Source: Haliscomenobacter sp965225875 (GTDB lineage: Bacteria; Bacteroidota; Bacteroidia; Chitinophagales; Saprospiraceae). From it: a stretch of 64,000 bases of DNA. Below, piece by piece: positions 41,501 to 48,700 of this stretch; within the stretch, counting starts at the first letter, position 1; each line of letters opens with the position of its first letter. Location of the stretch: NCBI RefSeq assembly GCF_965225875.1, contig NZ_CBDDBS010000003.1, positions 1,736,001 to 1,800,000 on the forward strand, read 5' to 3'. Both the position numbers and the translations under genes were made by a program. The notes beneath the pieces were generated by a model. The model searched no databases. It saw only the letters and a list, made by a program, of their open reading frames with translations, and was not told the DNA's origin.

Positions 41501-41676
41501 AGCAAACCAGAGGGATCTTTTTGTAAAGAAGTAATTGTCCAATCAGCCAACCCATCACGCAAGGAAAAATACCGAAAAGGAATATCTCCCTGTTGTGCAT
41601 TGAGCGTCAGGCTCAAACACAGGAACATCAGGAGGCTGAATCTTTGTACAGGTAGTTGGCAATAAAATTTAAACAT
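38539..41676 (-). CDS. Two-component-regulator-propeller sensor histidine kinase
   Basis: This 1045-residue protein has a signal peptide (LMFLCLSLTLNAQ), then periplasmic propeller repeats (about 35-680, with SLQKDPSGLLWIGTAHGLQRFDGY, YEDKQGILWLGSSQGLIRFDP and LEDHLGNLWISTHNGLSCFDRKG). A Y_Y_Y-type domain follows (YRYKLEGLDPDWVDL, LPAGRYRLRIQGADPRGNWS), then one membrane helix (WWFWALLALALGVGVYYAL). The kinase is of the HisKA_3 class: phospho-accepting H in AADIHDEVSGLLAG, N box FKEAINNVAKHAKAS, G box GNGLQNMKMRA. No receiver or DNA-binding domain is fused; the NarL-type regulator is encoded 98 bp upstream on the same strand. Such sensors often detect glycans in Bacteroidota; the ligand here is unknown. 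Confidence 0.93.
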   Translation of the reverse strand: MFKFYCQLPVQRFSLLMFLCLSLTLNAQQGDIPFRYFSLRDGLADWTITSLQKDPSGLLWIGTAHGLQRFDGYKFLTFNTNPNNRYSISDHHVQAIRLLQDSLLLVVYLRNNELFDLIDYKNFRRKTILLKKSGIRSNEQVQGIRADEDGNVLVITRYQTDTHKMYALYEFDIVRNRFIRIVEVKSDFSGEPNDQLFDAIKVGKNAWIFGNNKDGVLNLVSRQGLIKQFKQFDFEGATLPANVFNERISILKRDRSGQVWLAFARNHYLFKYNSQKKTFKAVNGLPEDGEFSLWWQDKKGNVLVSETDGNLRFPITKKLYCIQKNGRVEDFSKFTSVSKQIIDVYSDDFYGTLFFGVDTGLKVFKNNQGIVQQYLQKNIAEDDFGRILRGMASDRRGNIFFANENSFWYSLNKNDLQKGMDTLRIIEEKTDTVLRFNCCFDLKYQEPNYLWGIACQGRDKGLLIRYNLSTKRATIYRYPARFRVFTVDADGQFWLLTEYPNGDYKLLIFNRETAEFRQFATQEDPAPLNNIFPYYITSSKNNTFWIATNKGLYKIVAGKTLRDNHFETYLDRTQLGSQLIYCVYEDKQGILWLGSSQGLIRFDPKTLKSKYYTQKEGLASNTISGILEDHLGNLWISTHNGLSCFDRKGGTFTNFYDLDGFSHSSFTRYSFFRDEDNILYFGTINGVNAFRPERLLRRDTIPQVSLTRVSKYNWVEDTLSNITHDLQQLRYLELRAYEQDLELEFTLPVYWNVDKIKYRYKLEGLDPDWVDLGGLNQIKYNQLPAGRYRLRIQGADPRGNWSQSLVLEVRVFTYVYKYWWFWALLALALGVGVYYALRSRLVHKLKIERLRTKIAADIHDEVSGLLAGIAMQAEVLQHLGTNSVDAGKLNKIAEIARKAMSRLHDVIWSIDSRKDHIEDLLFRMQEHANDVLSPLNVQYQVTLKNLDLKTGIPIQIRQDLYYIFKEAINNVAKHAKASQVNIRLGHQGRFFEMEIANDGPIPEITPKASSGNGLQNMKMRAQRIGAEIRFIQDAEYRVVLRMRRL

Positions 41677-41774
41677 GAAGTTTCCACGATAATTCAGGCC
41701 GTAAAATAGGCTGAATTTTCACTTTTTTGAAAAAATAATATTAACTCACTGAGTTTTGATTTGGTTCAAAGTCA

Positions 41775-42410
41775 TTAAAGACGTTTATCCAATATCATTG
41801 AAACCAATTCACCTCGACTGTTGATTTGTAGTTTTTTGTAGATTTTTTTGATGTGGTCTCGAACAGTTTCCAGCGTAATATCGCAAGTAGCGGCTATCAT
41901 TTTGTAACTCTTCCCATCCATCAAGCCTTGCAAAATTTCCTTTTGCCGTTCCGTCAATTCTACATCCGGGTTGTTCACCCTTTGCCGGAAGCGGAAAAAA
42001 TTGACTACGTGCCTGGCGATTGATGGTGACATAAATGAGCCTCCGGCAGCTACCGTATTGATGGCTTCCTGAACCATCAACAAAGGTGACCTTTTGGACA
42101 AATAGCCCACGGCTCCTCTGCGCAAGGCTTCGAAGACATGTTCCTCTTCTTCGTAGGAGGTCAGCATAATGATGTCCAGATTGGCATGTTTTTTTTGAAT
42201 CAAATGGATACCTTCCAAACCAGACATTCCGGGAAGGTTGATGTCTAGCAGGAGGATTTGCGGAGCAATTTTCTGTTGAAGCGCCAAAAAGGCTTCAACA
42301 GATTCAGCTACGGAGTGGATTTCGAAGTCGGCTTGGGCGCCCAAAAAGTCGGCTAAACTTTCGCGTACTGTTTCCTCATCTTCAATGATGCTTAGGTGAA
42401 TTCGGGCCAT
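41775..42410 (-). CDS. NarL/FixJ-type response regulator partner of the propeller kinase
   Basis: This 211-residue protein has a receiver domain (1-120) with the acidic pocket IIEDEE (E10, D11), the phospho-acceptor D56 in LLLDINLPGMSG, T in MLTSYEE and the lysine in GYLSKRSP. The C-terminal LuxR-type helix-turn-helix has LTERQKEILQGLMDGKSYKMIAATCDITLETVRDHIKKIYKKL. It precedes the kinase gene by 98 bp on the same strand, so the pair is probably one operon and one phosphorelay. Target genes cannot be read from the sequence; the adjacent T9SS PA-domain gene is one candidate. Confidence 0.94.
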   Translation of the reverse strand: MARIHLSIIEDEETVRESLADFLGAQADFEIHSVAESVEAFLALQQKIAPQILLLDINLPGMSGLEGIHLIQKKHANLDIIMLTSYEEEEHVFEALRRGAVGYLSKRSPLLMVQEAINTVAAGGSFMSPSIARHVVNFFRFRQRVNNPDVELTERQKEILQGLMDGKSYKMIAATCDITLETVRDHIKKIYKKLQINSRGELVSMILDKRL

Positions 42411-42615
42411 TAGATTTGATGTGTTTCACTAGTGATTATTCGATTTTAAACAAAGAAAAGTAAAAAAAAATTGTAAACCTGCCTAAAACTTCTTCGAAAA
42501 GATAACTTTGCAGGCAACATTGTTATTCTACCAATGATAATTTGGAAAAAAGTCCTATTTGAACTTTTTTTTCAGGTGATATTCAAACTTACAATCATTA
42601 TTTTCGAAAATACAC

Positions 42616-43689
42616 ATGGGTATGTTAAAGTCAAAAATTGCTGGAATTGGGTATTATGTCCCAGAACACGTGGTAACCAACCAAGACCTGACCCGAGTCA
42701 TGGATACAACGGACGAATGGATTCAGGAGAGAACAGGTATTCAGGAGCGGCGTTACGGCAAAAAATTTGAAGAAACCCCCACAACCATGGCCGTTCATGC
42801 TGCCAAAATTGCCATTGAACGTGCTGGAATCCAGAAAGAAGACATCGACTTTATCATTTTTGCTACCCTGAGCCCCGATTATTATTTCCCTGGCTGTGGG
42901 GTATTGCTACAAAGAGAATTGGGCATTACCAAAACCGAAATTGGCGCTTTGGACATTCGCAATCAATGCTCCGGATTTGTATATGGCCTATCCGTAGCTG
43001 ATCAGTTTGTCAAAACGGGTATGTACAAAAATGTACTCCTGGTAGGTGCCGAAATGCACTCCATGGGCCTGGATTATTCCACCCGTGGCCGCAACGTTAC
43101 GGTTATTTTTGGAGATGGCGCAGGAGCAGTTGTCCTGCAACCCACTGAGGAAGAAAATAGAGGAGTGCTCACCACCCATTTGCATTCCGATGGCACTTAT
43201 GCTGAAAAACTGGCCCTCATTAGCCCAGGTTCACACGGTGCTTATCATTTCAACAAGATGGCGATCGAGACTGACTTCGGTTTCCCGGATGTTGAATTTG
43301 GTGAAGTCTTTGTCAATCAAACCATGATCGACAATGCCTATACTTATCCAGTGATGGAAGGGCAATTTGTGTTCAAAATGGCGGTACAGAAGTTTCCTGA
43401 AGTCATCATGGAAGCCCTGGCCAAAACGGGACTCAAACCCAGTGACATCAATATGCTCATCCCCCATCAGGCCAACCTGCGCATCAGTCAATTTGTGCAG
43501 GGCAAACTTGGCTTGAGCGATGATCAGGTGTGGAACAACATCCAACGTTACGGCAACACCACTGCTGCTTCTATCCCCATCGCTCTGTGCGAGGCATGGG
43601 AAGCAGGTAAGGTAAAAGATGGCGACCTGGTGTGTTTGGCAGCTTTTGGTAGCGGCTTCACCTGGGGCTCGGCTTTGATTCGTTGGTAA
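42616..43689 (+). CDS. fabH: 3-oxoacyl-[ACP] synthase III (FabH) family ketosynthase
   Basis: This 357-residue thiolase-fold enzyme condenses an acyl-CoA starter with malonyl-ACP. Seen: IAGIGYYVPEHVVTNQDLTRVMDTTDEWIQERTGIQERRY, the catalytic cysteine C118 in RNQCSGFVYGL, FGDGAGAVVLQ, the histidine in LIPHQANLRI and the asparagine in YGNTTAASIPIAL (Cys-His-Asn triad), with GSGFTWGSALIRW at the end. It is about 30 residues longer than E. coli FabH, through an insert around 210-250 (NKMAIETDFGFPDVEFGEVF), and lacks plsX or acpP neighbours. It may be a FabH paralogue with its own starter specificity. ATG 42616 or 42622 could be the start. Confidence 0.9.
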   Translation: MGMLKSKIAGIGYYVPEHVVTNQDLTRVMDTTDEWIQERTGIQERRYGKKFEETPTTMAVHAAKIAIERAGIQKEDIDFIIFATLSPDYYFPGCGVLLQRELGITKTEIGALDIRNQCSGFVYGLSVADQFVKTGMYKNVLLVGAEMHSMGLDYSTRGRNVTVIFGDGAGAVVLQPTEEENRGVLTTHLHSDGTYAEKLALISPGSHGAYHFNKMAIETDFGFPDVEFGEVFVNQTMIDNAYTYPVMEGQFVFKMAVQKFPEVIMEALAKTGLKPSDINMLIPHQANLRISQFVQGKLGLSDDQVWNNIQRYGNTTAASIPIALCEAWEAGKVKDGDLVCLAAFGSGFTWGSALIRW

Positions 43690-43786
43690 TTGACTAATCT
43701 GCTGATGGGGTAATGTCATCAACTGTTACAAAAATTACCACTATATTTGTGCAGCTAGCACATTAGCCCATTAGCAAATCAAGCGC

Positions 43787-45517
43787 ATGATTAACCCAAG
43801 TACCATAGCCCTTCGGGCACGGATCGATGAAGCCGTAAAAGACCTGCATGAACTGACCATTCGCATCAACCACAATGATTTGGCCAAAACGGTAAGCGAC
43901 CTGCGCAACCGCATCAATGACCCCTTCATGTTTGTAATCGTGGGAGAAGTAAAAGCGGGCAAAAGCAGCTTTATCAATGCCCTATTGCAAACCGAACGAG
44001 AGATCACCAAGGTGGCTCCTCAACCGATGACGGATACCATTCAGCAAATCGTGTATGGCGAAAAAGAGGAGGTCATCGTCATCAATCCCTACCTGAAAAA
44101 AATCCTGATCCCGGTCGATATCCTCAAGGAAGTAGCCATTGTAGATACACCAGGCACCAATACCATCGTGGAGCACCACCAGGAGATCACCGAGTCTTTC
44201 ATACCCGCCTCAGACCTGATCGTTTTTGTTTTTGAAGCCAAAAACCCTTACCGCCAATCGGCCTGGGATTTTTTCAAGTTCATCCACGAAGACTGGCGCA
44301 AAAAGATCATCTTTGTTTTGCAACAAAAAGACCTGATGTCTCCTGAAGACCTGGAAGTCAACATTAAGGGAGTACACGATTACGCCGAAAAACAGGGCAT
44401 CAACAATCCGCTCATTTTTGCTACTTCGGCCAAGCTGGAAAAAGATGGCAACAAAATCGATAGTGGCTTCATCCCCGTTCGCCATTACATCCTGGAAAAC
44501 ATTACCGGGGGAAAAGCGCCTGTGCTCAAGCTGGGCAATAGCGTCAGCACTTGCTTGCGCATCAACGACAGCATTCGGGAAGGCCTGGATTTGCGCCAAA
44601 GCCAGTGGGAAGCAGACATGGAGTTCCGCAAAGACATCAAAAACACCCTCGATAACCAGGAAGTAAAGTCCTACAAACAAGTTGACCAACTGGTAGAAAA
44701 TATCCTGGCTGGTTATGACCGCACCACTCAGGCCAAAGAGCAGGAGTTGCGCGATGGTTTGTCTTTCTTTTCGCTGGTCCGTCGTTCCATCTCCTCCATT
44801 TTTACCAAAAAAACTTCCGCGAAAGAATGGCTGGAAACCCTGGCTAGGGACCTGGAGCAAAGCCTGAATACCACACTAAGGGAAAAACTACACGATGGCA
44901 TCAACGATCTGGCCGATAATGTGCAACAAATGGCCAAGCTGATTGACCTAAAAATCCATACCAGCAAAAATTTGCTCCAAAACGACCACGAGATATTCAG
45001 CGCCATTGCCGAACGCAGGCACAACATCTTTCGGGAGTTACAGGAAAAATTTGAAGACTTTATCAAAAAGAGCGAAAGTTTTACGGATCAAAGTTTGTTT
45101 CCAGATAAAACCCCGCTGCCCGGTTCCTTTGCCACAGGTAGTGGAATCGCAGTCATTGGTTTGATCCTGGCAGCCATCACCCAAGGGGCAGTTTTTGACA
45201 TCACGGGTGGGGTACTCACTACAATTGGTATCCTTTTCGCCGGCTTCGCCACAAGTGGAAAGCGCCGCAAAATCATTGAGGGCTTTTTGCATGAAATCAC
45301 TAAGGGCCGTGAAAAAATCGAAGTTGACGTAACTGCTCAATTGAAACAATACATCAAACGCCTCAAAGAACGCATCGATAGCAATTTTGACCCTTTTGAC
45401 CTGATGCTTGATAAGGAAAAAGAACAACTTGCCCTGCTCAATCAGGAACAGGCGGTGGTCAGCAATCAATTTGGGACCCTGGATGTTGAAATCAAAACCC
45501 TCCTATCAACAATGTAG
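43787..45517 (+). CDS. Bacterial dynamin-like GTPase
   Basis: This 576-residue protein has a dynamin-type G domain: G1 GEVKAGKS (53-60), G2 threonine in PMTDT (T82/T84), G3 DTPG (120-123) and G4 position QQKD (179-182) in place of NKxD. Helical stalk regions follow (about 250-440: VDQLVENILAGYDRTTQAKEQEL, LNTTLREKLHDGINDLADNVQQMA). A hydrophobic hairpin at about 452-488 (GIAVIGLILAAITQG, GGVLTTIGILFAG) could insert into membrane. The C-terminus is a charged coiled coil. Bacterial dynamins remodel or repair membranes, and some protect against phage or antibiotics. It is a single gene; the expected second dynamin partner is absent. A TATATTTG -7 element is at 43742-43749. Confidence 0.92.
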   Translation: MINPSTIALRARIDEAVKDLHELTIRINHNDLAKTVSDLRNRINDPFMFVIVGEVKAGKSSFINALLQTEREITKVAPQPMTDTIQQIVYGEKEEVIVINPYLKKILIPVDILKEVAIVDTPGTNTIVEHHQEITESFIPASDLIVFVFEAKNPYRQSAWDFFKFIHEDWRKKIIFVLQQKDLMSPEDLEVNIKGVHDYAEKQGINNPLIFATSAKLEKDGNKIDSGFIPVRHYILENITGGKAPVLKLGNSVSTCLRINDSIREGLDLRQSQWEADMEFRKDIKNTLDNQEVKSYKQVDQLVENILAGYDRTTQAKEQELRDGLSFFSLVRRSISSIFTKKTSAKEWLETLARDLEQSLNTTLREKLHDGINDLADNVQQMAKLIDLKIHTSKNLLQNDHEIFSAIAERRHNIFRELQEKFEDFIKKSESFTDQSLFPDKTPLPGSFATGSGIAVIGLILAAITQGAVFDITGGVLTTIGILFAGFATSGKRRKIIEGFLHEITKGREKIEVDVTAQLKQYIKRLKERIDSNFDPFDLMLDKEKEQLALLNQEQAVVSNQFGTLDVEIKTLLSTM

Positions 45518-45623
45518 CAGCAAGAGCGATTATTTGAAATTCGTAAGTTTTGGTTTGAAATTCGTTCGGTGTTGCCCGATCAAAGCCTGTCCTTTGTGCT
45601 TGAAATAATCAAATCACAAAGGG

Positions 45624-46421
45624 ATGAATTTGTCCAAATCTACTACATCAATTCAAAAAATCGGATTGTTAGTGGCCATGTTATGCATGGCTCAGTTTGC
45701 CTCAGCGCAAAGCCAGGACAGTACCAAACATGTTTTAAACTTCATGGGGGCGGCCAGTGTAACCAATAATGGTTTTTCCTTTATTCCTTCGTTCTCCTTG
45801 GGGAAACCCGCTGCCATCTTGAACTTCAATGTCAATGGAGGAAAAAGATTCAGTTTTGAACCCGAATTCCGCTTTGATTTAGAGGGCGCAAGGCCTTGGT
45901 CTTTCATCTTTATTTGGCGGTATAAATTGATAAATGCGGAACGGTTCAAACTCACCATTGGCACCCACCTGCCTGCGCTCAATTTCAGAACGGTGCCCGT
46001 GATCAAAAACGGAGTAGCATTGGATGTCATTCAAACCCAGCGTTTTTTCCCTGTGCTTGAAGTGGCGCCGAATTATGCCCTGAATAAAAGCATCAGCATC
46101 GGCGCTTTTTACCTCTATGGCCACAGTCCGGAAGTAGACGCGACCAAAAACACGCACTTTGTTTCCTTACGTTCCAATTTTTCCAACGTTAAGTTGTCGA
46201 AGCAGCTCTTCATGCGTTTGAACCCACAGGTTTTTTACCTGAAAAGTGGTGATAAAGATGGATTTTACGCCGCAGCCAATTTGACCCTGGCCAAGAAGAA
46301 CTTTCCATTCTCCCTTTCAACGATGATGAACAAGGCCCTGAAAACGGAGATCGCTGGAAAAGATTTCAACTGGAACCTTAGTTTGGGGTATACATTTGGA
46401 AGTAGTTACACCAGGCCTTAA
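45624..46421 (+). CDS. Hypothetical outer-membrane beta-barrel-like protein
   Basis: This 265-residue protein has a signal peptide (LLVAMLCMAQFASAQ). The mature part alternates strands with aromatic girdles (SFIPSFSLGKPAAILNFNVNGGKRFSFEPEFRFDLE, FIFIWRYKLI, FKLTIGTHLPALNF, FLKSGDKDGFYAAANLTLAKKNFPFSLSTMM) and ends in NLSLGYTFGSSY, consistent with an 8-10-strand barrel. I cannot name the family. It sits 45 bp before a divergent-function AraC-type regulator gene on the same strand; they may be linked. Role unknown, perhaps a small porin-like or structural protein. Confidence 0.78.
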   Translation: MNLSKSTTSIQKIGLLVAMLCMAQFASAQSQDSTKHVLNFMGAASVTNNGFSFIPSFSLGKPAAILNFNVNGGKRFSFEPEFRFDLEGARPWSFIFIWRYKLINAERFKLTIGTHLPALNFRTVPVIKNGVALDVIQTQRFFPVLEVAPNYALNKSISIGAFYLYGHSPEVDATKNTHFVSLRSNFSNVKLSKQLFMRLNPQVFYLKSGDKDGFYAAANLTLAKKNFPFSLSTMMNKALKTEIAGKDFNWNLSLGYTFGSSYTRP

Positions 46422-46465
46422 ATTTGATCATCTCGGTATTGATTGAAATTTGCAAATAAAACATC

Positions 46466-47365
46466 ATGGACAAACCCGAAAGCCTTGCTGATTTTTACCA
46501 ACGGAAGCTCAATTGGATGCCCGAACAAATTCGCAATGAAATTGGGCATTTCAATGTATTTCGCCTGGAACCCTTCACAGGCGATAATGCGAAACCTGTG
46601 CCCTACAAGCGACGCGATTTTTACAAAATCACGCTGGTGGTGGGCAACAGTAAGGTCCATTATGCGGATAAAGTGGTGGAGGTCCAAAAACAGGCCTTGT
46701 CTTTTTCCAACCCCCAAATCCCCTACAAGTGGGAACATTTGGACAATATCCGCAGCGGGGCATTTTGTATTTTCAACCACCATTTTTTCCACCAATTTGG
46801 CAATTTGAACCAATACGAGGTGTTTCAACCCAACGGGAACCACATCTTCGAGTTGAGCGATGAGCAGGCTGCCCGCATTGCGCCAGTTTATGATCGCATG
46901 TTCGAAGAGATTGCTTCGGAGTACATCCACAAGTACGACGTGCTGCGCAATCTGGTATTTGAGCTGCTGCATTTTGCCATGAAATTGCAGCCCAGCACCG
47001 TGTTTGACAAACAACAGATCAACGCTTCCCAACGCATTGCCACCTTGTTCCTGGAGTTGTTGGAACGCCAATTCCCCATCGACGACAACCACCAACACAT
47101 ACAGCTGCGTTCGGCTTCCGATTTTGCTGGGCAACTCAATATCCACGTCAACCACCTGAACAAAGCTGTTAAAGAAAGTATGCAAAAAACAACCTCTCAA
47201 CTCATTGCCGAGCGGGTTTTGCAGGAATCCAAAATCCTGCTCAAACACAGCAACTGGAACGTGGGAGAGATCGCCTACGCCCTGGGTTTTACGGAAGTAA
47301 CCCACTTTAATAACTTCTTCAAAAAACACGTTCAGCAAAGTCCTACCAAATTCAGGAATGCGTGA
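46466..47365 (+). CDS. AraC-family transcriptional regulator
   Basis: This 299-residue protein has a cupin-like N-terminal sensing half (about 20-150: FNVFRLEPFTGDNAKPVPYKRRDFYKITLVVG) and a C-terminal pair of helix-turn-helix motifs (about 200-299) with FAGQLNIHVNHLNKAVKESMQKTTSQLIAERVLQESKILLKHSNWNVGEIAYALGFTEVTHFNNFFKKHVQQSPTKFR. The last stretch is the classic AraC signature. The downstream aldo/keto reductase gene (254 bp away, same strand) is a likely target; AraC regulators of this type often control adjacent oxidoreductases. The spacer between them is almost wholly palindromic. Confidence 0.93.
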   Translation: MDKPESLADFYQRKLNWMPEQIRNEIGHFNVFRLEPFTGDNAKPVPYKRRDFYKITLVVGNSKVHYADKVVEVQKQALSFSNPQIPYKWEHLDNIRSGAFCIFNHHFFHQFGNLNQYEVFQPNGNHIFELSDEQAARIAPVYDRMFEEIASEYIHKYDVLRNLVFELLHFAMKLQPSTVFDKQQINASQRIATLFLELLERQFPIDDNHQHIQLRSASDFAGQLNIHVNHLNKAVKESMQKTTSQLIAERVLQESKILLKHSNWNVGEIAYALGFTEVTHFNNFFKKHVQQSPTKFRNA

Positions 47366-47426
47366 TTTTCGTAAGTTTTGTTTTGTTTTTCGTTAGTGCA
47401 CAGGTAATGCCATTCTTAGTTTTGTA

Positions 47427-47578
47427 GTAACTATTTAGCAGCCGCCTGCGGCGGCTTTTTTATTTTATACCACGAAGACACTAAGGCACAAAGACATTAA
47501 GCGCTTAAATGTTGTGTCTTTGTGTCTTAGTGTCTTCGTGGTGAAAAATCCCGCCGCAGGCGGCTGCTAAATAGTTAC
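47427..47578. repeat. 152-bp nested palindrome: GC-rich outer arms, CACAAAG-type inner arms
   Basis: Outer arms 47427-47454 and 47551-47578 match perfectly (28 bp; GTAACTATTTAGCAGCC... and its complement). Inner arms 47469-47496 and 47515-47542 match at 27 of 28 (ACCACGAAGACACTAAGG...). The centre is the perfect TTAAGCGCTTAA (47497-47508). It fills most of the gap between the AraC and aldo/keto reductase genes. Confidence 0.93.
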
Positions 47579-47619
47579 GTTTTGTAAATGTTTAAGCCAT
47601 TCTTTAAAACAAATCAATC

Positions 47620-48606
47620 ATGCATAAGCGCAAACTTGGAAATAAGGGCTTGGAAGTGTCTGCCATCGGCCTGGGCTGTATGGGTATGAGTTTTGGTTAT
47701 GGCCCTGCTGGCGATAAAAAAGAAATGATAGCGGTGATTCGCGCCGCCGTAGAGCAAGGCATCACCTTTTTTGACACCGCCGAAGTGTACGGGCCCTACA
47801 CCAACGAAGAACTGGTAGGTGAAGCCCTCGAACCCTTCAAAGGACAGGTGGTCATTGCCACCAAATTTGGCTTCAAATTCCAGGATGGAAGGATGGCTGG
47901 ACTCAATAGCCATCCCGAGAACATCAGGCAGGTAGCCGAAGCCTCTCTGAAAAGATTGCGGGTGGAGGTGCTGGACCTGTTCTATCAGCATCGGGTTGAC
48001 CCCAATGTTCCCATTGAGGATGTTGCCGGAACAGTAAAAGACCTGATCCAGGAAGGTAAGGTCAAACACTTCGGCATGTCGGAGGCTGGCGCCCAGACAA
48101 TCCGCCGGGCCCATGCCGTACAACCACTTACCGCATTACAAAGTGAATACTCGCTTTGGACTCGTCAGCACGAAAAGGAAATCATCCCAACCATTGAGGA
48201 ACTGGGTATAGGTTTGGTGGCTTATAGCCCATTGGGTAAAGGTTACCTGACGGGAAAAATTGACGAAAACACCCAATTTGCCGAAGGTGACATCCGCAAC
48301 GTTCTACCGCGCTATACCGAAGAAGCGCGTGTTGCCAATAAAGCTTTGCTGGATTTGATCCAGCTATTTGCCGCAAGAAGAAACGCTACTCCAGCTCAAA
48401 TCGCCCTAGCCTGGGTACTGGCTCAAAAACCCTGGATTGTGCCCATTCCCGGCACCACCAAACTTCATCGTTTGACCGAAAACAATGGAGCTGCTGCAAT
48501 TGAGCTAAGCGGTGAAGAACTGCAGGAAATGGAACTTGCTTCAGCACAAATCAAAGTGGTGGGCACCCGCTACACGGAACAAATGGAGCGTTCAACGGGT
48601 CTTTGA
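47620..48606 (+). CDS. Aldo/keto reductase
   Basis: This 328-residue NADPH-dependent (beta/alpha)8 enzyme reduces carbonyl compounds. The catalytic tetrad is visible: D52 and Y57 in FFDTAEVYGPYTNEE, K82 in IATKFGFKF, and the histidine in LDLFYQHRVDP. The cofactor end carries PIPGTTKLHRLTENNGAA. The GLGCMGMSFGYGPAGDK start is typical of the AKR11/13-like (IolS/YghZ-type) group that reduces small aldehydes and quinone-like substrates. An AraC regulator gene lies upstream on the same strand and a hairpin terminator follows. Confidence 0.95.
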   Translation: MHKRKLGNKGLEVSAIGLGCMGMSFGYGPAGDKKEMIAVIRAAVEQGITFFDTAEVYGPYTNEELVGEALEPFKGQVVIATKFGFKFQDGRMAGLNSHPENIRQVAEASLKRLRVEVLDLFYQHRVDPNVPIEDVAGTVKDLIQEGKVKHFGMSEAGAQTIRRAHAVQPLTALQSEYSLWTRQHEKEIIPTIEELGIGLVAYSPLGKGYLTGKIDENTQFAEGDIRNVLPRYTEEARVANKALLDLIQLFAARRNATPAQIALAWVLAQKPWIVPIPGTTKLHRLTENNGAAAIELSGEELQEMELASAQIKVVGTRYTEQMERSTGL

Positions 48607-48641
48607 TCTGGTGAAATAAATCAATTGGTCACTCAACAACA

Positions 48642-48674
48642 AAGGCGTTAAGCGGGAAATCCACTTAACGCCTT
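48642..48674. terminator. Two-way hairpin terminator between convergent genes
   Basis: AAGGCGTTAAGCGG (48642-48655) pairs with CCACTTAACGCCTT (48661-48674), 13 of 14, with a 5-nt loop. It lies between the stops of the aldo/keto reductase and T9SS duplication genes. No long T-run follows on either side. Confidence 0.7.
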
Positions 48675-48700
48675 CGCATTTTCGGAACAAGTTCAAGTTA

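Noticed and set aside
42503..42510. TAACTTTG as a fabH promoter
   Set aside because: A perfect -7 element, but the nearest TTG is 29 nt upstream, outside the usual spacing.
46418..47338. 306-codon minus-strand open frame over the AraC gene
   Set aside because: It is the antisense of a clear AraC-family protein, with no recognisable domain of its own.
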